Assembly (NCBI RefSeq): GCF_000801105.2
Contig: NC_079514.1
Coordinates: forward strand, 744,001-808,000
Source: Raphanus sativus
Taxonomy: Eukaryota > Streptophyta > Magnoliopsida > Brassicales > Brassicaceae
Direction: 5' to 3'
DNA length: 64,000 bases
Shown piece by piece: positions 12,235-23,796 of the stretch. Under the pieces are notes generated by a model. The model did not search any database and had not been told where the DNA came from. It saw nothing but the letters and a program-made list of their open reading frames with translations. Numbering within the stretch: the stretch's first letter is position 1; the number at the start of each line of letters is the position of its first letter. Made by a program: the position numbers and the translations under genes.

Positions 12235-12513
12235 AGTATTTTAAGGTTTGGAATATGTGTTAAGGTTGCTGGTAGTGGGCCAGTGAGCTGATTGCTCTTT
12301 AAGTTCATAATGTGTCCACAAGTTGGAAGGTCCAGAAAAATGTACGAGAAAACAAAACTAACAAAACTGGAACGTGAAATAAATAAACACAGAATTTTAT
12401 GCATCTTACAAATACAAAGTGTCCAGCTGCGTGAGTTTAGAGACTGAGAAGGGTATGGCTCCATATAACAGATTATCAGAGGAACCCCTGAACAATGGAT
12501 CATTTAAATCTCA
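12235..12513 (-). pseudogene. Captured leucine-rich-repeat gene fragment
   Basis: Two minus-strand exon-like pieces carry LRR consensus. Near 12510-12413 there is DNLLYGAIPFSVSKLTQLDT; near 12311-12240 there is SNQLTGPLPATLTHIPNLKI. The N-x-L-x-G-x-[IL]-P spacing is that of plant LRR receptor-like proteins. They lie inside the Helitron in the orientation opposite to its ends. There is no signal peptide, transmembrane or kinase part. It is best read as a captured gene fragment; the parent gene is not identified. Confidence 0.6.
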
Positions 12514-12896
12514 TATGTAAAAACATTAAACATTAAAGATAAAAAAAAAGAACATTAAAGATATGTTTTATAAGTAAGGTTACAGATAAATAAAAGAAGA
12601 ACAATCTCTAATCTCATCTGAAATAAGACCGTTTAAAATCATCTCAGAAGTAAATATGCGAAACCAAAGTCGACAAGCTAACTTGACAAATGCCAAGGAC
12701 GGCCACAGTTATATAAACATCAGGTTCTTACAACATTATTACCTTTCATGTTTCTCATCTTGATCTCCGCCGTCTTTTATGCAAGAAAAAATAAGTATTG
12801 AGTAGGATTAAATCACACATGAAATTTAATAAAACTCACTTCTACCTACATTCTATGATGCAACAAGTGGATACGTTATAACTGTTATGAATTCGA

Positions 12897-13261
12897 GGGG
12901 TGTATTCAACTAAGAGTTTCAATTGATTTGTATTAAAATAACAAATCCACTGTTATTCAAACGTGGATTTTAAAAACCACTTTAAAATCTAGTGTTATTG
13001 AATTTGTCATTTTATAAAACACTTTGAAATTCACTGTTATTGAACAAAATTTAATTTAGAGATTTTAGAGTACTTTAAGTGTTTCTAGAGTGTTTGAGGG
13101 GAGTTACTTAGTTATAAAAATAAAAATCCAAATCCCATTGTTTTAGATGAGATTCTAGAGTGTTTTAACAAAAATCATCTAAATATCTGTAATTTATTGA
13201 AATCATCTAAAACTTCATTAAAAATTCAAATCACTACAAATGTTAAATTGAATATATCCCC
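12897..13261. mobile_element. Harbinger/Tourist-like MITE, copy 1 (nested)
   Basis: It starts GGGGTGTATTCAACT and ends TTGAATATATCCCC, so its ends are inverted repeats. The body is built of foldback pieces such as AACAGTGAATTT and AAATTCACTGTT. It is the same family as the element at 21326-21862. The target duplication of this copy is not clear. It lies inside the Helitron and so inserted after, or was carried with, that element. No coding capacity. Confidence 0.7.
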
Positions 13262-15353
13262 TGTAATTTTACATGTTTGAGACCGAATCGTTTGTTCCAA
13301 AGTTAAATAATAGTGTTATGTAATTTGAGAATGTCTCAAAGCTTATAAGAAAATATTATGATAAACAAAAATGACTACATAATACAAATATGCGGATATT
13401 TTACAAGGCATGCACATCATCTGGGCAATCTATGACATACACATCAATGGATAAGCTAAATTACAATTTAGGTAAATTATCTAATAAATAATTTGAAATC
13501 TATGCTTATAAAGTTATTCTATCCTTTTCCTCCTGCTACAACACTTTGTCTCTTTTAGAATGCTATGTCAGCATCTGTTTTTACACAAGAAATTGTCAGG
13601 TTTAAGATTATTTTTTAGGCTAGATTTATTATTTCATGTGACATGATAATGGCTGTAAAATGATGAAATAATTTTTCAAAACTTTGGGTTTCAGTTACAT
13701 AACTAAATGTTTTTGTATTAGAACCATTGCATTTACACATGTTTTCCTTTTAAAAGTTATATATTCTAATGAGAAATATTATACTAATGTATAATTTTCC
13801 ACATTAGATGTGATATCAGGATGGATAAACCCAGTAATTCGACCTTTTATATACAACAATAGTTATATTTAAGTGAGAGCACTATAATTGTAAATTAGTA
13901 TCTAAGTTAAAACTAAAATAGTTTAATAATATATGCTGAGTTGATTTTGAGAACAAAGAGGCTAATGAAAAATTAGTCAAAAGCTATAAAAATAGAATTA
14001 ACAAAAATAATTATTTAATGAATATACATAAAATAGTTCAATAATATAAAAGTTCCAATAATAATAGAAAACTTCTGTAAAAAAGGATAAAATCTACTTT
14101 TGATAACTTTTTGGTTTCATAAAGTTAAAAACATTAACAAGAAAATAATTGAAAATCCCAACACAAATTAACATGTAATCAGAACAAAAATTGCAAAAAT
14201 AAATAGTTGTCAAAATATAATATGATATAATAAATAACAATAAATATAAACACAAAGTAAATTATTAAATTCTAAATAAACGTAATTCCTTACAAAAACA
14301 TTAATATACTGATCCCATAAAAAAATTTAAACATAAATTTAATATTGATATAATAGTAAAAAAATATGTTGGTACAGTATAAAAAGAAATGCAAAATAAT
14401 AAATTGACAAAAAATATAAATATAAAGAAAAATAGATGACCTAAAATAAAACAAATATATTAAAAACCTAACCTGTAAAAAACAAAACATAACCATAATA
14501 AATTATTTTAACAATCACATTAAAAACCTCACTTAATTAAATTAAGGATGAATATTTTACCTACATAATATAAAAATATTGTTAAAAACATAAACAAATA
14601 TTAAAATACTTAATTAAAACAGATAAAACAAATAAAACTTGAGAAACACAACTGAGAAAGCGTTTGGTGTGTAGAAATGGAACTATATCTAACACAAAAA
14701 ACTTACAATATAAACAGTTAGACTTCAGATCAGATGTCAAAAAATGTAACTTCCAAATCAAACATTATACTACATATTAACCGAAATCCGCCCATAGCGA
14801 TATAAGCTGTCCCATATATAGGGAAATTCATCTATGATTCAGATAATTACAATTTATAAAGAGGTTTTTTATGTTCTAATTTTCAGATTTATTTACGGTA
14901 TATACAGTGTTTTATTTTTATTTTAATTTTCAAACAAAATATATAAATTTTTTTCCCATTTCCTAATATGTTCTATTGTCTGAATTAGCTTTTACCAAAA
15001 ATCAAATAAGAAGAATATATGAACAAAAATTCATTAACATTTAAATTCAGATTAATCTATAAACTAAAATTTCAAATGTCGTTTCTTCTATATAGTGTTT
15101 ATATAGTACTTAACAATATAAGTATATTCTCTAAACAAAATATCAATTTTACTTTATATTTAAATTTCAACTAAACTAACTTGGTACGACTATTGACTTT
15201 TTATTCTACTTTTATTAAATCGATTAGTCACAACCAATTATGCTATTCCACTTTAAGTAAGCAATTTCAACATATTTTTATTTTTATAATATATTTTATT
15301 TACTAAGACCATAAAATGAATTACAAATTTATGTAAAAATAAAATATACAAAC
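13262..15353 (+). other. AT-rich Helitron interior
   Basis: About 2.1 kb of strongly AT-rich DNA inside the Helitron without any recognisable coding sequence. All open frames are low in complexity. The last 130 bp matches the region before the Helitron end at 8143. Confidence 0.6.
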
Positions 15354-15381
15354 CCGGCGCGTAGCGCCGGAATACCACTAG

Positions 15382-16485
15382 TAGAAACTAAACAAGAAAA
15401 ATAACGCGAATAGTTTCATTTGATTGGTAAGTAGTTATAAGTAATATTTTTAATACTATTTTAAAATAAGTCGAAATTGTGAAAAACTAATCGGTGAGTA
15501 TATAAATAAATGGTTTGTGTTTAATTATACTCCTAAAATTAGTTGGCTTGGCTGTAATAATAGCATGAATCCAGCTGGGGATTCTGCTTCCTGTCTTTGC
15601 TCACGCCTAACTGGAACCGCACGTGGTCCGACCACGATGATCCAAATGGTGTCATTTCTTTATACTTAAAAATGTTTTTAGTTTTTTTTTAAATTACGTA
15701 GATACATTTGAATGAATCTTGATGATTAGAGAGCTCAATAAACATCTAATAATTAAAGTAATTTGTTGGATTTTTATGGAGTTGAATATCACCGTTTTGA
15801 GTTATTTAGAGTCTACAAATAAAACCCTCACTTAAAAAATATTTTAGAAGATGGAAATATAATTATAGATACGCATACATGAACTAGGAAATATTATACA
15901 TTTCAATTATTCGATTAGACAACTCGAATAAATCACATACATTTACTTGTACAAAGAAAAATTATGTGGAACTAAAAGCCCTTTTTTATCAAAAAAAAAC
16001 TAAAAGCCCTTTTCTCAAAAAAAAAAGTTATGTGGAACTCTTGTGAGTTGTATCAATGGTCCTTGCAAACTCATGATATGACAATATGCAATCATGTCGT
16101 CATATTTTACAATTACAAATCTATTTTCAATTATGTTTACAATGCTTTCTGTGCCAAAAAAAAAAGTTCCTAACTCATTAAATCGCAAAGAAAAAGATAC
16201 CAATTCATCGAATAGTGAAGGGGAAACAACGAGGGGACCACAGCTCGTGCGTTACATTAATCCAACACGTGTAAGATAACTTGCAAAGCGGACCACGGAT
16301 CGCACGTGCGGGGAGACAAACAAGTTATATTCAGACACGATGAAGAAAAGTTGTAGCCAATAGGCTTAAGAGTCACCGTAATAATTAAAAGAAACGCTCT
16401 CTCCCCTCGTGCGCCAGACTGACAAAGACTTCATAAAGAGAGATTCACAGAAACATAGAGAGAGAGAGAGATCAGAGCTTTTTCA
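15382..16485. promoter_or_regulatory. BEH2 upstream region
   Basis: Intergenic DNA and promoter of BEH2. It contains ACACGTG near 16263 and GCACGTGC near 16302, both G-box cores (CACGTG), which bZIP and bHLH factors bind. A GA-rich run near 16460-16472 lies in the probable 5' UTR. No gene is seen before 16400. Confidence 0.5.
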
Positions 16486-17782
16486 ATGGCAGCAGGAGGA
16501 GGAGGAGGAGGATCATCGTCTGGAAGAACTCCAACGTGGAAAGAGAGGGAGAACAATAAGAGGAGGGAGAGGAGGAGAAGAGCCATCACGGCAAAGATTT
16601 ACTCTGGTCTCAGGGGTCAAGGTAACTACAAGCTTCCTAAGCACTGCGATAACAACGAGGTCCTTAAAGCTCTCTGTCTCGAAGCTGGTTGGATCGTCGA
16701 AGACGATGGCACCACTTATCGCAAGGTACCTGATCTTTCTTCTAATAATTAATTAACCTAAAATACTTTTACATGAGAAGAATCTCAAAATGATTCATTA
16801 CCGATCTATTTCAAATCTTAGTAACTCAGTCTTGTCTTCGTTGTAATAACATCTTGGTGACGCCAAGAAATAGATAGTTTGAATATCTGTTTCAGTGTTA
16901 AGGAATTCTATAAACGGTAATTAATTAAACGTTTTACATGAGATTATTGATTAGTTGAGCGCCAAAAATCAGTCAAAATTTACGTTACTTTGTTGCATAT
17001 GCGGACACCTAAGTACCGCTTACAGCGATTTTTATAACAGATGGATTTTTAGAATATTGATCTGTTTTTGAATTGTGTGACAGGGGTCTAAGCCACCAGC
17101 ATCAGACATGTTAGGAACTCCGACAACATTCAGCACAAACTCTTCAATCCAACCAAGTCCACAATCATCTGCTTTCCCAAGCCCAGCACCTTCTTACCAT
17201 GGAAGTCCCGTCTCCTCTTCCTTCCCTAGCCCGTCTCGTTATGACGGTAACCCTTCCTCGTACCTTCTCCTCCCTTTCCTACACAACATCGCTTCTTCCA
17301 TTCCAGCAAACCTTCCCCCTCTTAGAATATCAAACAGCGCGCCTGTTACTCCGCCTCTGTCCTCTCCTACTTCTCGTGGCTCAAAGAGGAAACTCATGAC
17401 ACAACAGTTGCCAACTAATGGGTTGAGACATCCGCTTTTCGCTATCTCAGCTCCATCTAGTCCTACACGCCGTGCTGGTCACCAAACACCACCTACTATA
17501 CCTGAGTGTGACGAGTCCGAGGAGAGTTCGTTTGAGGATTCAGGAAGGTGGATTAATTTTCAATCTACAGCTCCTAGCTCACCAACGTTTAATCTTGTGA
17601 ACCAAACATCTATGGTTATTGACATGAAGAGATCAGACTGGGGGATTTCTGGTATGAATATGAAGGGTTCAGAGTTTGAATTCGAGAATAGAACTGTTAA
17701 GCCATGGGAAGGTGAAATGATTCATGAAGTTGGCGTAGAAGATCTCGAGCTCACGCTAGGCGGCACTAAAACCCGATGCTGA
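16486..17782 (+). CDS. BEH2: BES1/BZR1 homologue 2, brassinosteroid transcription factor
   Basis: A nuclear transcription factor that carries brassinosteroid signals to target promoters (BRRE and E-box sites). Exons are 16486-16725 and 17084-17782, spliced at AAG/GT and AG/GGG, giving 312 residues (Arabidopsis BEH2 is about 318). After a Gly run, residues about 15-85 form the conserved BZR1 DNA-binding domain: [20 protein letters not shown], then [20 protein letters not shown] and [12 protein letters not shown] Ser/Pro-rich middle ([21 protein letters not shown]) carries the repeated sites that GSK3-type kinases such as BIN2 phosphorylate. [13 protein letters not shown] is the PEST/PP2A-binding segment. 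The C-terminus has DLELTLGG, an EAR-type repression motif. A short shadow frame around exon 1 is not real. Intact and very likely functional. Confidence 0.96.
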
Positions 17783-19112
17783 GGCTAAGATCGTGTCTTT
17801 GTGATCATAACCTATGCAAATCTTGGACATTGTACAGGAGTTCGTGTGGCCGAGGAAGGTCGAACCTTTTAGATAATGTTACCTTTATCCGTTTATGCTT
17901 AAAAATGTTCTTTTGTGATGTTAATGTGACTAGAGATGTAATGTATGCTTGGTCACAGGATAATGAATGGGTTTTTGATAATATAAGTTGTTTGCAGATA
18001 TGATAATATTCAGATTTTTTTCTTTCTAGTAACTGTTAGTATAGAGTTTATTATGGACTTTTGTGGTATGTATTGAGTTTGGTGCAAAGAAGTATTTTGA
18101 ATGAAACGAAACCTCCACGAACGAACATGAGAGGATAATGGACCCCTCCCATGTGCTTTCTCTTTTTCTTTTTGCTGGGACCTAAAACAACTAATTCCTT
18201 CTATCACCAATTTGCACTTGTTTTCTTTCTTTTATAATAAGTCATCGCGTGTTGTAAATTAAATACTTGGTTCTATATGTCGTAACTCTCACGATACAAG
18301 ACAATATTTTCATTGCCCATTTGTTGAGGCAACTATAACACGACCTACTTTGGGTCCACACGTGAGACTGATTTGCTTATTTTTATTCTATATTTTCTTC
18401 CTTTGGTGGTGAATTACGATCAAAACATTGTTCATCTACATATGACACGTCAATGATCATGCCTAACTAAATTAAGGCTATTCACTTTTATTTGCAATTT
18501 TTCGGAAGGGAACGATTCAACATATTAATCCGGCACATTACATTTATACTCGAACACATTTCCGAGAATAAATGGAAAACTGTATCAAGAGCTACTGAAG
18601 ATATGTTAAAATAAAAACAAGGTTTTAAAATGTGGAGTGTCTGTCTTATTTCCACTTTTTACTTATTGGTATGGTAAAAGTAGCGTTTCTCAAAATGGAA
18701 TATGTGAGTGATTCTATTTGTGTCTATGTTTGTGAATGATTCTATTTGTGTGTATGTTTTAGAGACATTGATTTGTTGTAGTTGGATTTAATTCAACATG
18801 TGTTGTATTCATGATTGTATAATGCTTGACAACTTAAATATATAATAGAAATACAACAATAGATTGATTATTTACTTGACTCCAGAGTTCAAAAATTGTT
18901 GAATGGTATGACTAAAACTTTAATGACAATTCTAGTTATATCAAACTTATAACATTTGACAATGGTCAACTTGATATAACTAGGATTTTAATTATACTAA
19001 GTTGTACTCATGTGATGATGATATAACTTGGTAAAACTATTTTTTTAGTTTATAGTTTTATTTTTGGATTTGTTTTTGTAATTGCATAGATATGTAGATA
19101 TAAAAGAAGAAA
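17783..19112. other. BEH2 3' flank
   Basis: 3' UTR and intergenic DNA. No further gene or repeat could be supported. Near 18680-18760 a motif resembling GTGATTCTATTTGTG occurs twice in tandem. Confidence 0.45.
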
Positions 19113-20730
19113 GGGAAAATTGCCAATAGAGAACAAAAAAATAAGGGTGTTGTCCCTTTGGTATAAATTTTTTTTTGTCTAATTTTTCTCATTTTTACCC
19201 TTTGTATTTCTTAAAATTAATAAAATAAATACTTTTGTGAATAAAAAAGATATTAAAAATATAAACAATTAATAAAACACCCATATACACAAGCTGATAT
19301 TTTTTTTTTCTTTCAAAAAGTTGATAAATAAAAATTTGAAAATACATTATACTAAAGGTAGAATGTGTCTTCTACGGAAAATGGTATAGTAAAAACGATT
19401 TTTAAAATAAACACGTTCATCTACTTCTTTTAGAACGCACGTTCTACTATTTACTAAATTTCTAAATAAGTGGAATGCGCATTCTACTAATCGTAAAGTT
19501 ATCTACTTTTCGTCCGAATGCATCTTCTACTTTTATTAAGTATTCTAAATTTCGGGGAATGTGTTTTCTAAAATGTACTCTTACGTCTACTAAAAGTAGA
19601 AAGCGTGTTCATGATTTTTGTCAATATTCTAAACTTTTAGAATGCGCCTTCTACGGATAAGAATATCTGATTTTTGCAAAAATTAATGAAAGTTTCAGTT
19701 AAGGAAATATTTTAAAAATCTCCTAAAACATTCTAACTTCCTAAAACGTGTTATTTTCGATTTTACTTGTCAAAAACTAAAAAAAGACGCCTAAATTAAT
19801 GAAATTTCAGTTAAGAAAATATTTTAAAAATCTCATAAAAATATTCAAACTTTCTAAAACGTGTTATGTTCGATTTTACTTGTGAAAAACTGATTTTGCA
19901 TTTTTTTCTTCATAAATCTATGATATCTCCATAGTTTGTCTTGTGATTTTCACAAATTCTTATTCTATTTTTCTAAATATAATAAAAACTAAAAAATTTA
20001 CAAACATTTTAAGCTTTTTATAAGAAAAGACTTTGTAAATGTTTTTATAAAGTTTATTTAAAATTTTTTACTAAAAACTTTTTGTGAAGTTTTATTTTTA
20101 TTTATATAAAGTTTACAAAGTTTGCTATTATTAAAAAAATTAAAATTTTTATTTTTATTAAAAGGTTTGATAAAATTTAAAAGTTTACAAAAGTTTTAAA
20201 AGTTTTGAAAAATAAAACTTTGTAAAAATATTGTATAAAGTTTGTTTAAAGTTTTTATTAATTTTTATTGAAAAGTTTTATTTTAATTTTATTTTTGTTT
20301 TTTTTTATTTTTTATTTTTTTTATTTTTTATTTATTTTTATTTATTTTTTAATTTTTTTTTATTTTTTTACTTTTATAAAGTTTACAAGTTTTATTTTAT
20401 TAAAGTTTATCAAAAAGTTTTAAACTTTTTATTTTTGATAAACTTAATTTAACATTTTTTATTAAAACGATTTGTAAATTATTTTTATTTGATAAAGTTT
20501 ACGAATTTATTTTATTAAAACTTTTTAAAAAGTTCTATTTTTATTTTCCTTTTTTAAAACATTTTTAGTTAATTTTTCTTAAAAAATTATTAGTTTAATG
20601 TGTTTAATTAGATTAATTAAGGGTTATTTTTAGGATTATGAAAAAAATTATACTAAAAGAACAACTAAATGATGGTTTTATATTATAGAGACAACCATGA
20701 TGAATTTTTGTTTTCTATTGGCAATTTTCC
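19113..20730. mobile_element. AT-rich element with long terminal inverted repeats (MULE-like)
   Basis: The left end begins GGGAAAATTGCCAATAGA and the right end is its reverse complement (TCTATTGGCAATTTTCC). The similarity extends further inward, about 45 bp in all. The interior has many copies of a GTAGAA/TTCTAC motif around GCGCA-type cores (19355-19660), a roughly 113-bp tandem duplication (from 19681 and from 19794), and an extremely T-rich tract (20050-20560). No transposase frame is present. Long inverted termini of this type suggest a non-autonomous Mutator-like element, but I could not confirm the expected 9-bp target duplication. Confidence 0.55.
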
Positions 20731-21325
20731 TTAAAAAAAATCAGATAAAAAGGGGAAAATCGAAAGAAAAAGCGAGAAATCAATAAAGAAATTAAATAGA
20801 AAAGATTGAAGAAGAAGAAAATGAGAAAACATAATAATAGTAGAAGAATAAAGATTGATTAAATTTTGAAAGAACAAAGAAACGAAATCAAATAAGAAGA
20901 AAATACTAAGAAGAAATTGAAACGAAATCAAGAAAAATAGGAACGAGAAAATTACATAGATATATGAGAAAAAATGAAAAAAAAAGAATATAGAGATTAA
21001 GAAAAACTGAAATTAGATATAGTGGCATAAGTGGTAAACAACTGATCTCATTAAAGGAAAACATAGTTTTAATTATTTTAGTAAAAAATAAATAAATATA
21101 ATAGAAATATTTTTAAAAATATTTGTTTCAAAAATATATTTTCACATTTTCAATGTATTAATTAATTATAAGTTGTAAACTTCTAAAAACAATTATGGTT
21201 ATTGAAATTTTATTAGTTAAGAGATATATAAAATAGTTAATTACAAAAATAAAATATTGATAATCAAAAATTATATGTTTTTTATTATGTGTAAAAATTC
21301 TAAAACATAAAAACATAGAGTATAA
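20731..21325. other. AT-rich spacer
   Basis: Purine-rich AT DNA between two transposable elements, dominated by GAAGAA-like runs. No gene recognised. Confidence 0.45.
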
Positions 21326-21862
21326 GGGGGATGTATTCAATTTAGCATTTGATGTGATTTGATTTTTAATGGAGCTTTAGATGATTTTAATAAGTTGCAG
21401 AGATTTAGGTGATTTTTGTTAAACTACTCTAGAATATCACCTAAAACAATGGGATTTGAGTTTTATTTTTTTTAACTAAGAAACTCCACCCAAACACCCT
21501 AAAATCACCTCAAAATTTTAAAATCCCACAACTTAAAATATTTTCAATAACAGTGAATTTCAGAGTACTTTACGAAATGTCAAGTTTAATAACAGTGAAT
21601 TTTAAATGAGTTTTTAAAATTCATGTTTGAATAACAGTGGATTTGTTATTTTCAATAAGTTGTGGGATTTTAAAATCACCTCAAAATTTTAAAATCCCAC
21701 AACTTAAAATATTTTCAATAACAGTGGATTTCAGAGTACTTTACGAAATGTCAAGTTCAATAACAGTGAATTTTAAATGAGTTTTTAAAATTCATGTTTG
21801 AATAACAGTGGATTTGTCATTTTAATACAAATCACCTAAAATTCTCAGTTGAATACACCCCC
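21326..21862. mobile_element. Harbinger/Tourist-like MITE, copy 2
   Basis: It begins GGGGGATGTATTCAA and ends TTGAATACACCCCC, and is flanked on both sides by TAA (21323-21325 and 21863-21865), the typical PIF/Harbinger target duplication. The inside carries a direct duplication with a period of about 171 bp (starting near 21506 and 21677), which explains why this copy is longer than the one at 12897. Non-coding. Confidence 0.82.
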
Positions 21863-22263
21863 TAAGAGAGTTACCTTTTCATCATCATCCTAATAGCTGA
21901 CGGAAACCTACCGTATGTTCTCTTTTTCCAAATCAAATCGTATAATTTTCCTAGATTATGGTAGTTTAAATATAGTAGAATACATAAGTATATATATTTT
22001 CTGGTAACATTCGTATCAGAAACTCACATAAAAGAAACACAATAATCTTTTTATTTTATAGGAATTCACATTTGTAGAAAATAATCAAAGAGACAATAGT
22101 AATAAGAAGAAAAAGAAGAAGCATGTACACACAACCATTAACGTAAGAACCTTATGATATGGTTCAATGTTCTTCCGATAATGGCGAAATTTAAAAAAAA
22201 AAACACTCCGAAAAAAATGGATGGAATTGAATAAAACAAGAGAAATAAAGAAGCCATCAGGGC
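21863..22263. other. 3' flank of the quinone reductase gene
   Basis: Between the MITE and the minus-strand quinone reductase stop codon. It includes the probable 3' UTR of that gene. Nothing else recognised. Confidence 0.5.
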
Positions 22264-23739
22264 TCAAGGTTGTGCAAGTCTTTTGACAATTGCAGCCATG
22301 TAGTTTCCTTGATGTTCAGCAAGAGCCAACTCTGTCTCCGTAGCTTCTCTTGAGCCATCACCAGCGAACACACCCGCTCCATAAGGTGAGCCTCCACGGA
22401 TCGAGTCCATCTTGAACATTCCTGCTCCGAATGTGTAGCCTATGGGGACGAACAGCATCCCGTGGTGCACCAGCTGTGTGATTGCTGTCCATCTGCAAAA
22501 CAAACACAACATGTGTTTCAGAGATCCACACTAAAAAATTGCAGAATAAATGACCTCCTAATCGTAAACTTGTGAAGATCTGCCAAAACCCATGTGATGT
22601 TAATAACTATATTAGTGTAAAGGAACCAAACTATGACAGCAGCCTAGTGACAAGAAAATAAACCGAAGGGAACATATTCTATAGAACTTAGGAGCAAAAG
22701 AGCTGAAGGGAATAGATTCCACACTGTAAGTGAGTTTAAATAATGAAAGAACATTGAAGAACCTACAATTTACAGTTCCAGTAATTGTGATGCTGAGTTA
22801 GTTAGAATCAATTCTTATAAAGTTAAATTTTACAGAATCAAATCTAATAAAGTTTTCATTTTTACAGTCCTATCCTACCAACACAGAGAACAGTGAACTC
22901 AATGGTGATCAGATCCAAAAACTAAAACCTTTATTAAGATTCCACCATACACTATAAATTCAATTGTTCTACTAGATAAAAGTCCTGAACACAACAAACT
23001 TTACAGACAAAACATAAATTCTCATGTCATTCTGTACTTTCGCATTTATTTCAGATGATGCCTAAATCAAAAAGACACAGCTTTGATGACAAGAACTGAA
23101 CACTTGTTACTTCAAAGTCAACTACTTTTTTTTAAAACCAAATGCAAGAAGCCTAAAGAGAAACAGAGTTTTAGCTTACGCAGTGGTCTCTTGTCCACCT
23201 CCTTGAGTCCCCGTACTCACGAAGAACCCAGCTGGCTTCCCGGCAAGCGTCTGCTCCTTCCACAGCTGTCCCGTCGAGTCAAAGAAAGCCTTCATCTGCG
23301 CCGCCATACACCCGTACCTCGTCGGAAACCCAAACAGAAACCCATCCGCCTCCGCCAGCTCCGCCGCCGTTATCTCCGGGATCTCCGAATCCTTCGCCGG
23401 AGCCTTCATCTGCTCGACGACCTCCTGAGAAAGCGTCTCCGGCACTCTGTACAGCTTCGCCTCCACCCCCTCCACTCCCTCCGCTCCCTTCTTCATCCTC
23501 TTCGCCAAGCTCTCCACGTGTCCGTACATCGAGTAGAACACCACGAAGATCTTCAGCGGCGGCGGAGAGATCGTCGTCCTCGCCGTGATCGCCGGCGTCG
23601 TCGTTCCCGTCGTCGTCGTGCGATCGTCCTCGATTGGGATCGGAGCATCGTCGGTTCCGGGACCATCGGCGGCGGTGGTGGTGGCGAGAGAGGACGGCTT
23701 CTTCTTCTTGCTCGGAACGCATCCGCCTCCTTTCCCCAT
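22264..23739 (-). CDS. NAD(P)H:quinone oxidoreductase, WrbA/FQR1 type
   Basis: A flavodoxin-like FMN enzyme that reduces quinones by two electrons, which avoids semiquinone radicals. Two exons: 23739-23180 and 22492-22264, with donor GC/GTAAGC, acceptor TGCAG/ATGG and the phase kept, giving 262 residues. The N-terminus MGKGGGCVPSKKKK fits N-myristoylation at Gly2 plus palmitoylation at Cys7, so plasma-membrane attachment is likely. A Thr/Pro-rich linker follows. The flavodoxin fold begins at about residue 65 with FVVFYSMYGHVESLAKR (FMN phosphate loop); later come FGFPTRYGCMAAQMKAFFD, STGTQGGGQET and GGSPYGAGVFAGDGSR. From memory it matches At4g36750 over its full length. The intron (22493-23179) holds no gene. 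A Helitron begins only 57 bp upstream of the start codon, so the native promoter has been displaced. Confidence 0.95.
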
Positions 23740-23796
23740 CGTGATTATCTCCCAACCTTCCCCGTCAAACGATAAAATCGATTTAACTTAAAAAAA

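Larger units (their letters stand above)
10499..15381 (+). mobile_element. Complete non-autonomous Helitron (about 4.9 kb)
   Basis: The element starts with TCTATATATATAAAG after an A (10498). It ends with the hairpin CCGGCGC-GTA-GCGCCGG (15354-15370), 8 further bases and CTAG, followed by T (15382). These are the Helitron signatures: 5' TC, 3' hairpin plus CTRR, insertion between A and T, and no target duplication or inverted ends. No Rep/helicase frame can be read, so it needs a partner for movement. Inside are RPA1-like exons near the 5' end, an LRR gene fragment, a nested Harbinger-type MITE (12897-13261) and about 2 kb of very AT-rich filler. It lies between RCE1 and BEH2. Confidence 0.85.

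Noticed and set aside
20231..20452. A frame of almost only Phe, Tyr, Leu and Lys
   Set aside because: Low-complexity translation of a T-rich tract inside a transposable element.
23083..23775. A 230-codon Arg/Leu-rich frame on the plus strand and a 158-codon Gly/Asp-rich one on the minus strand over the quinone reductase exon
   Set aside because: Both are shadows of the GC-rich first exon, which encodes a clear flavodoxin-type protein in another frame. Their composition is extreme and no domain is present.
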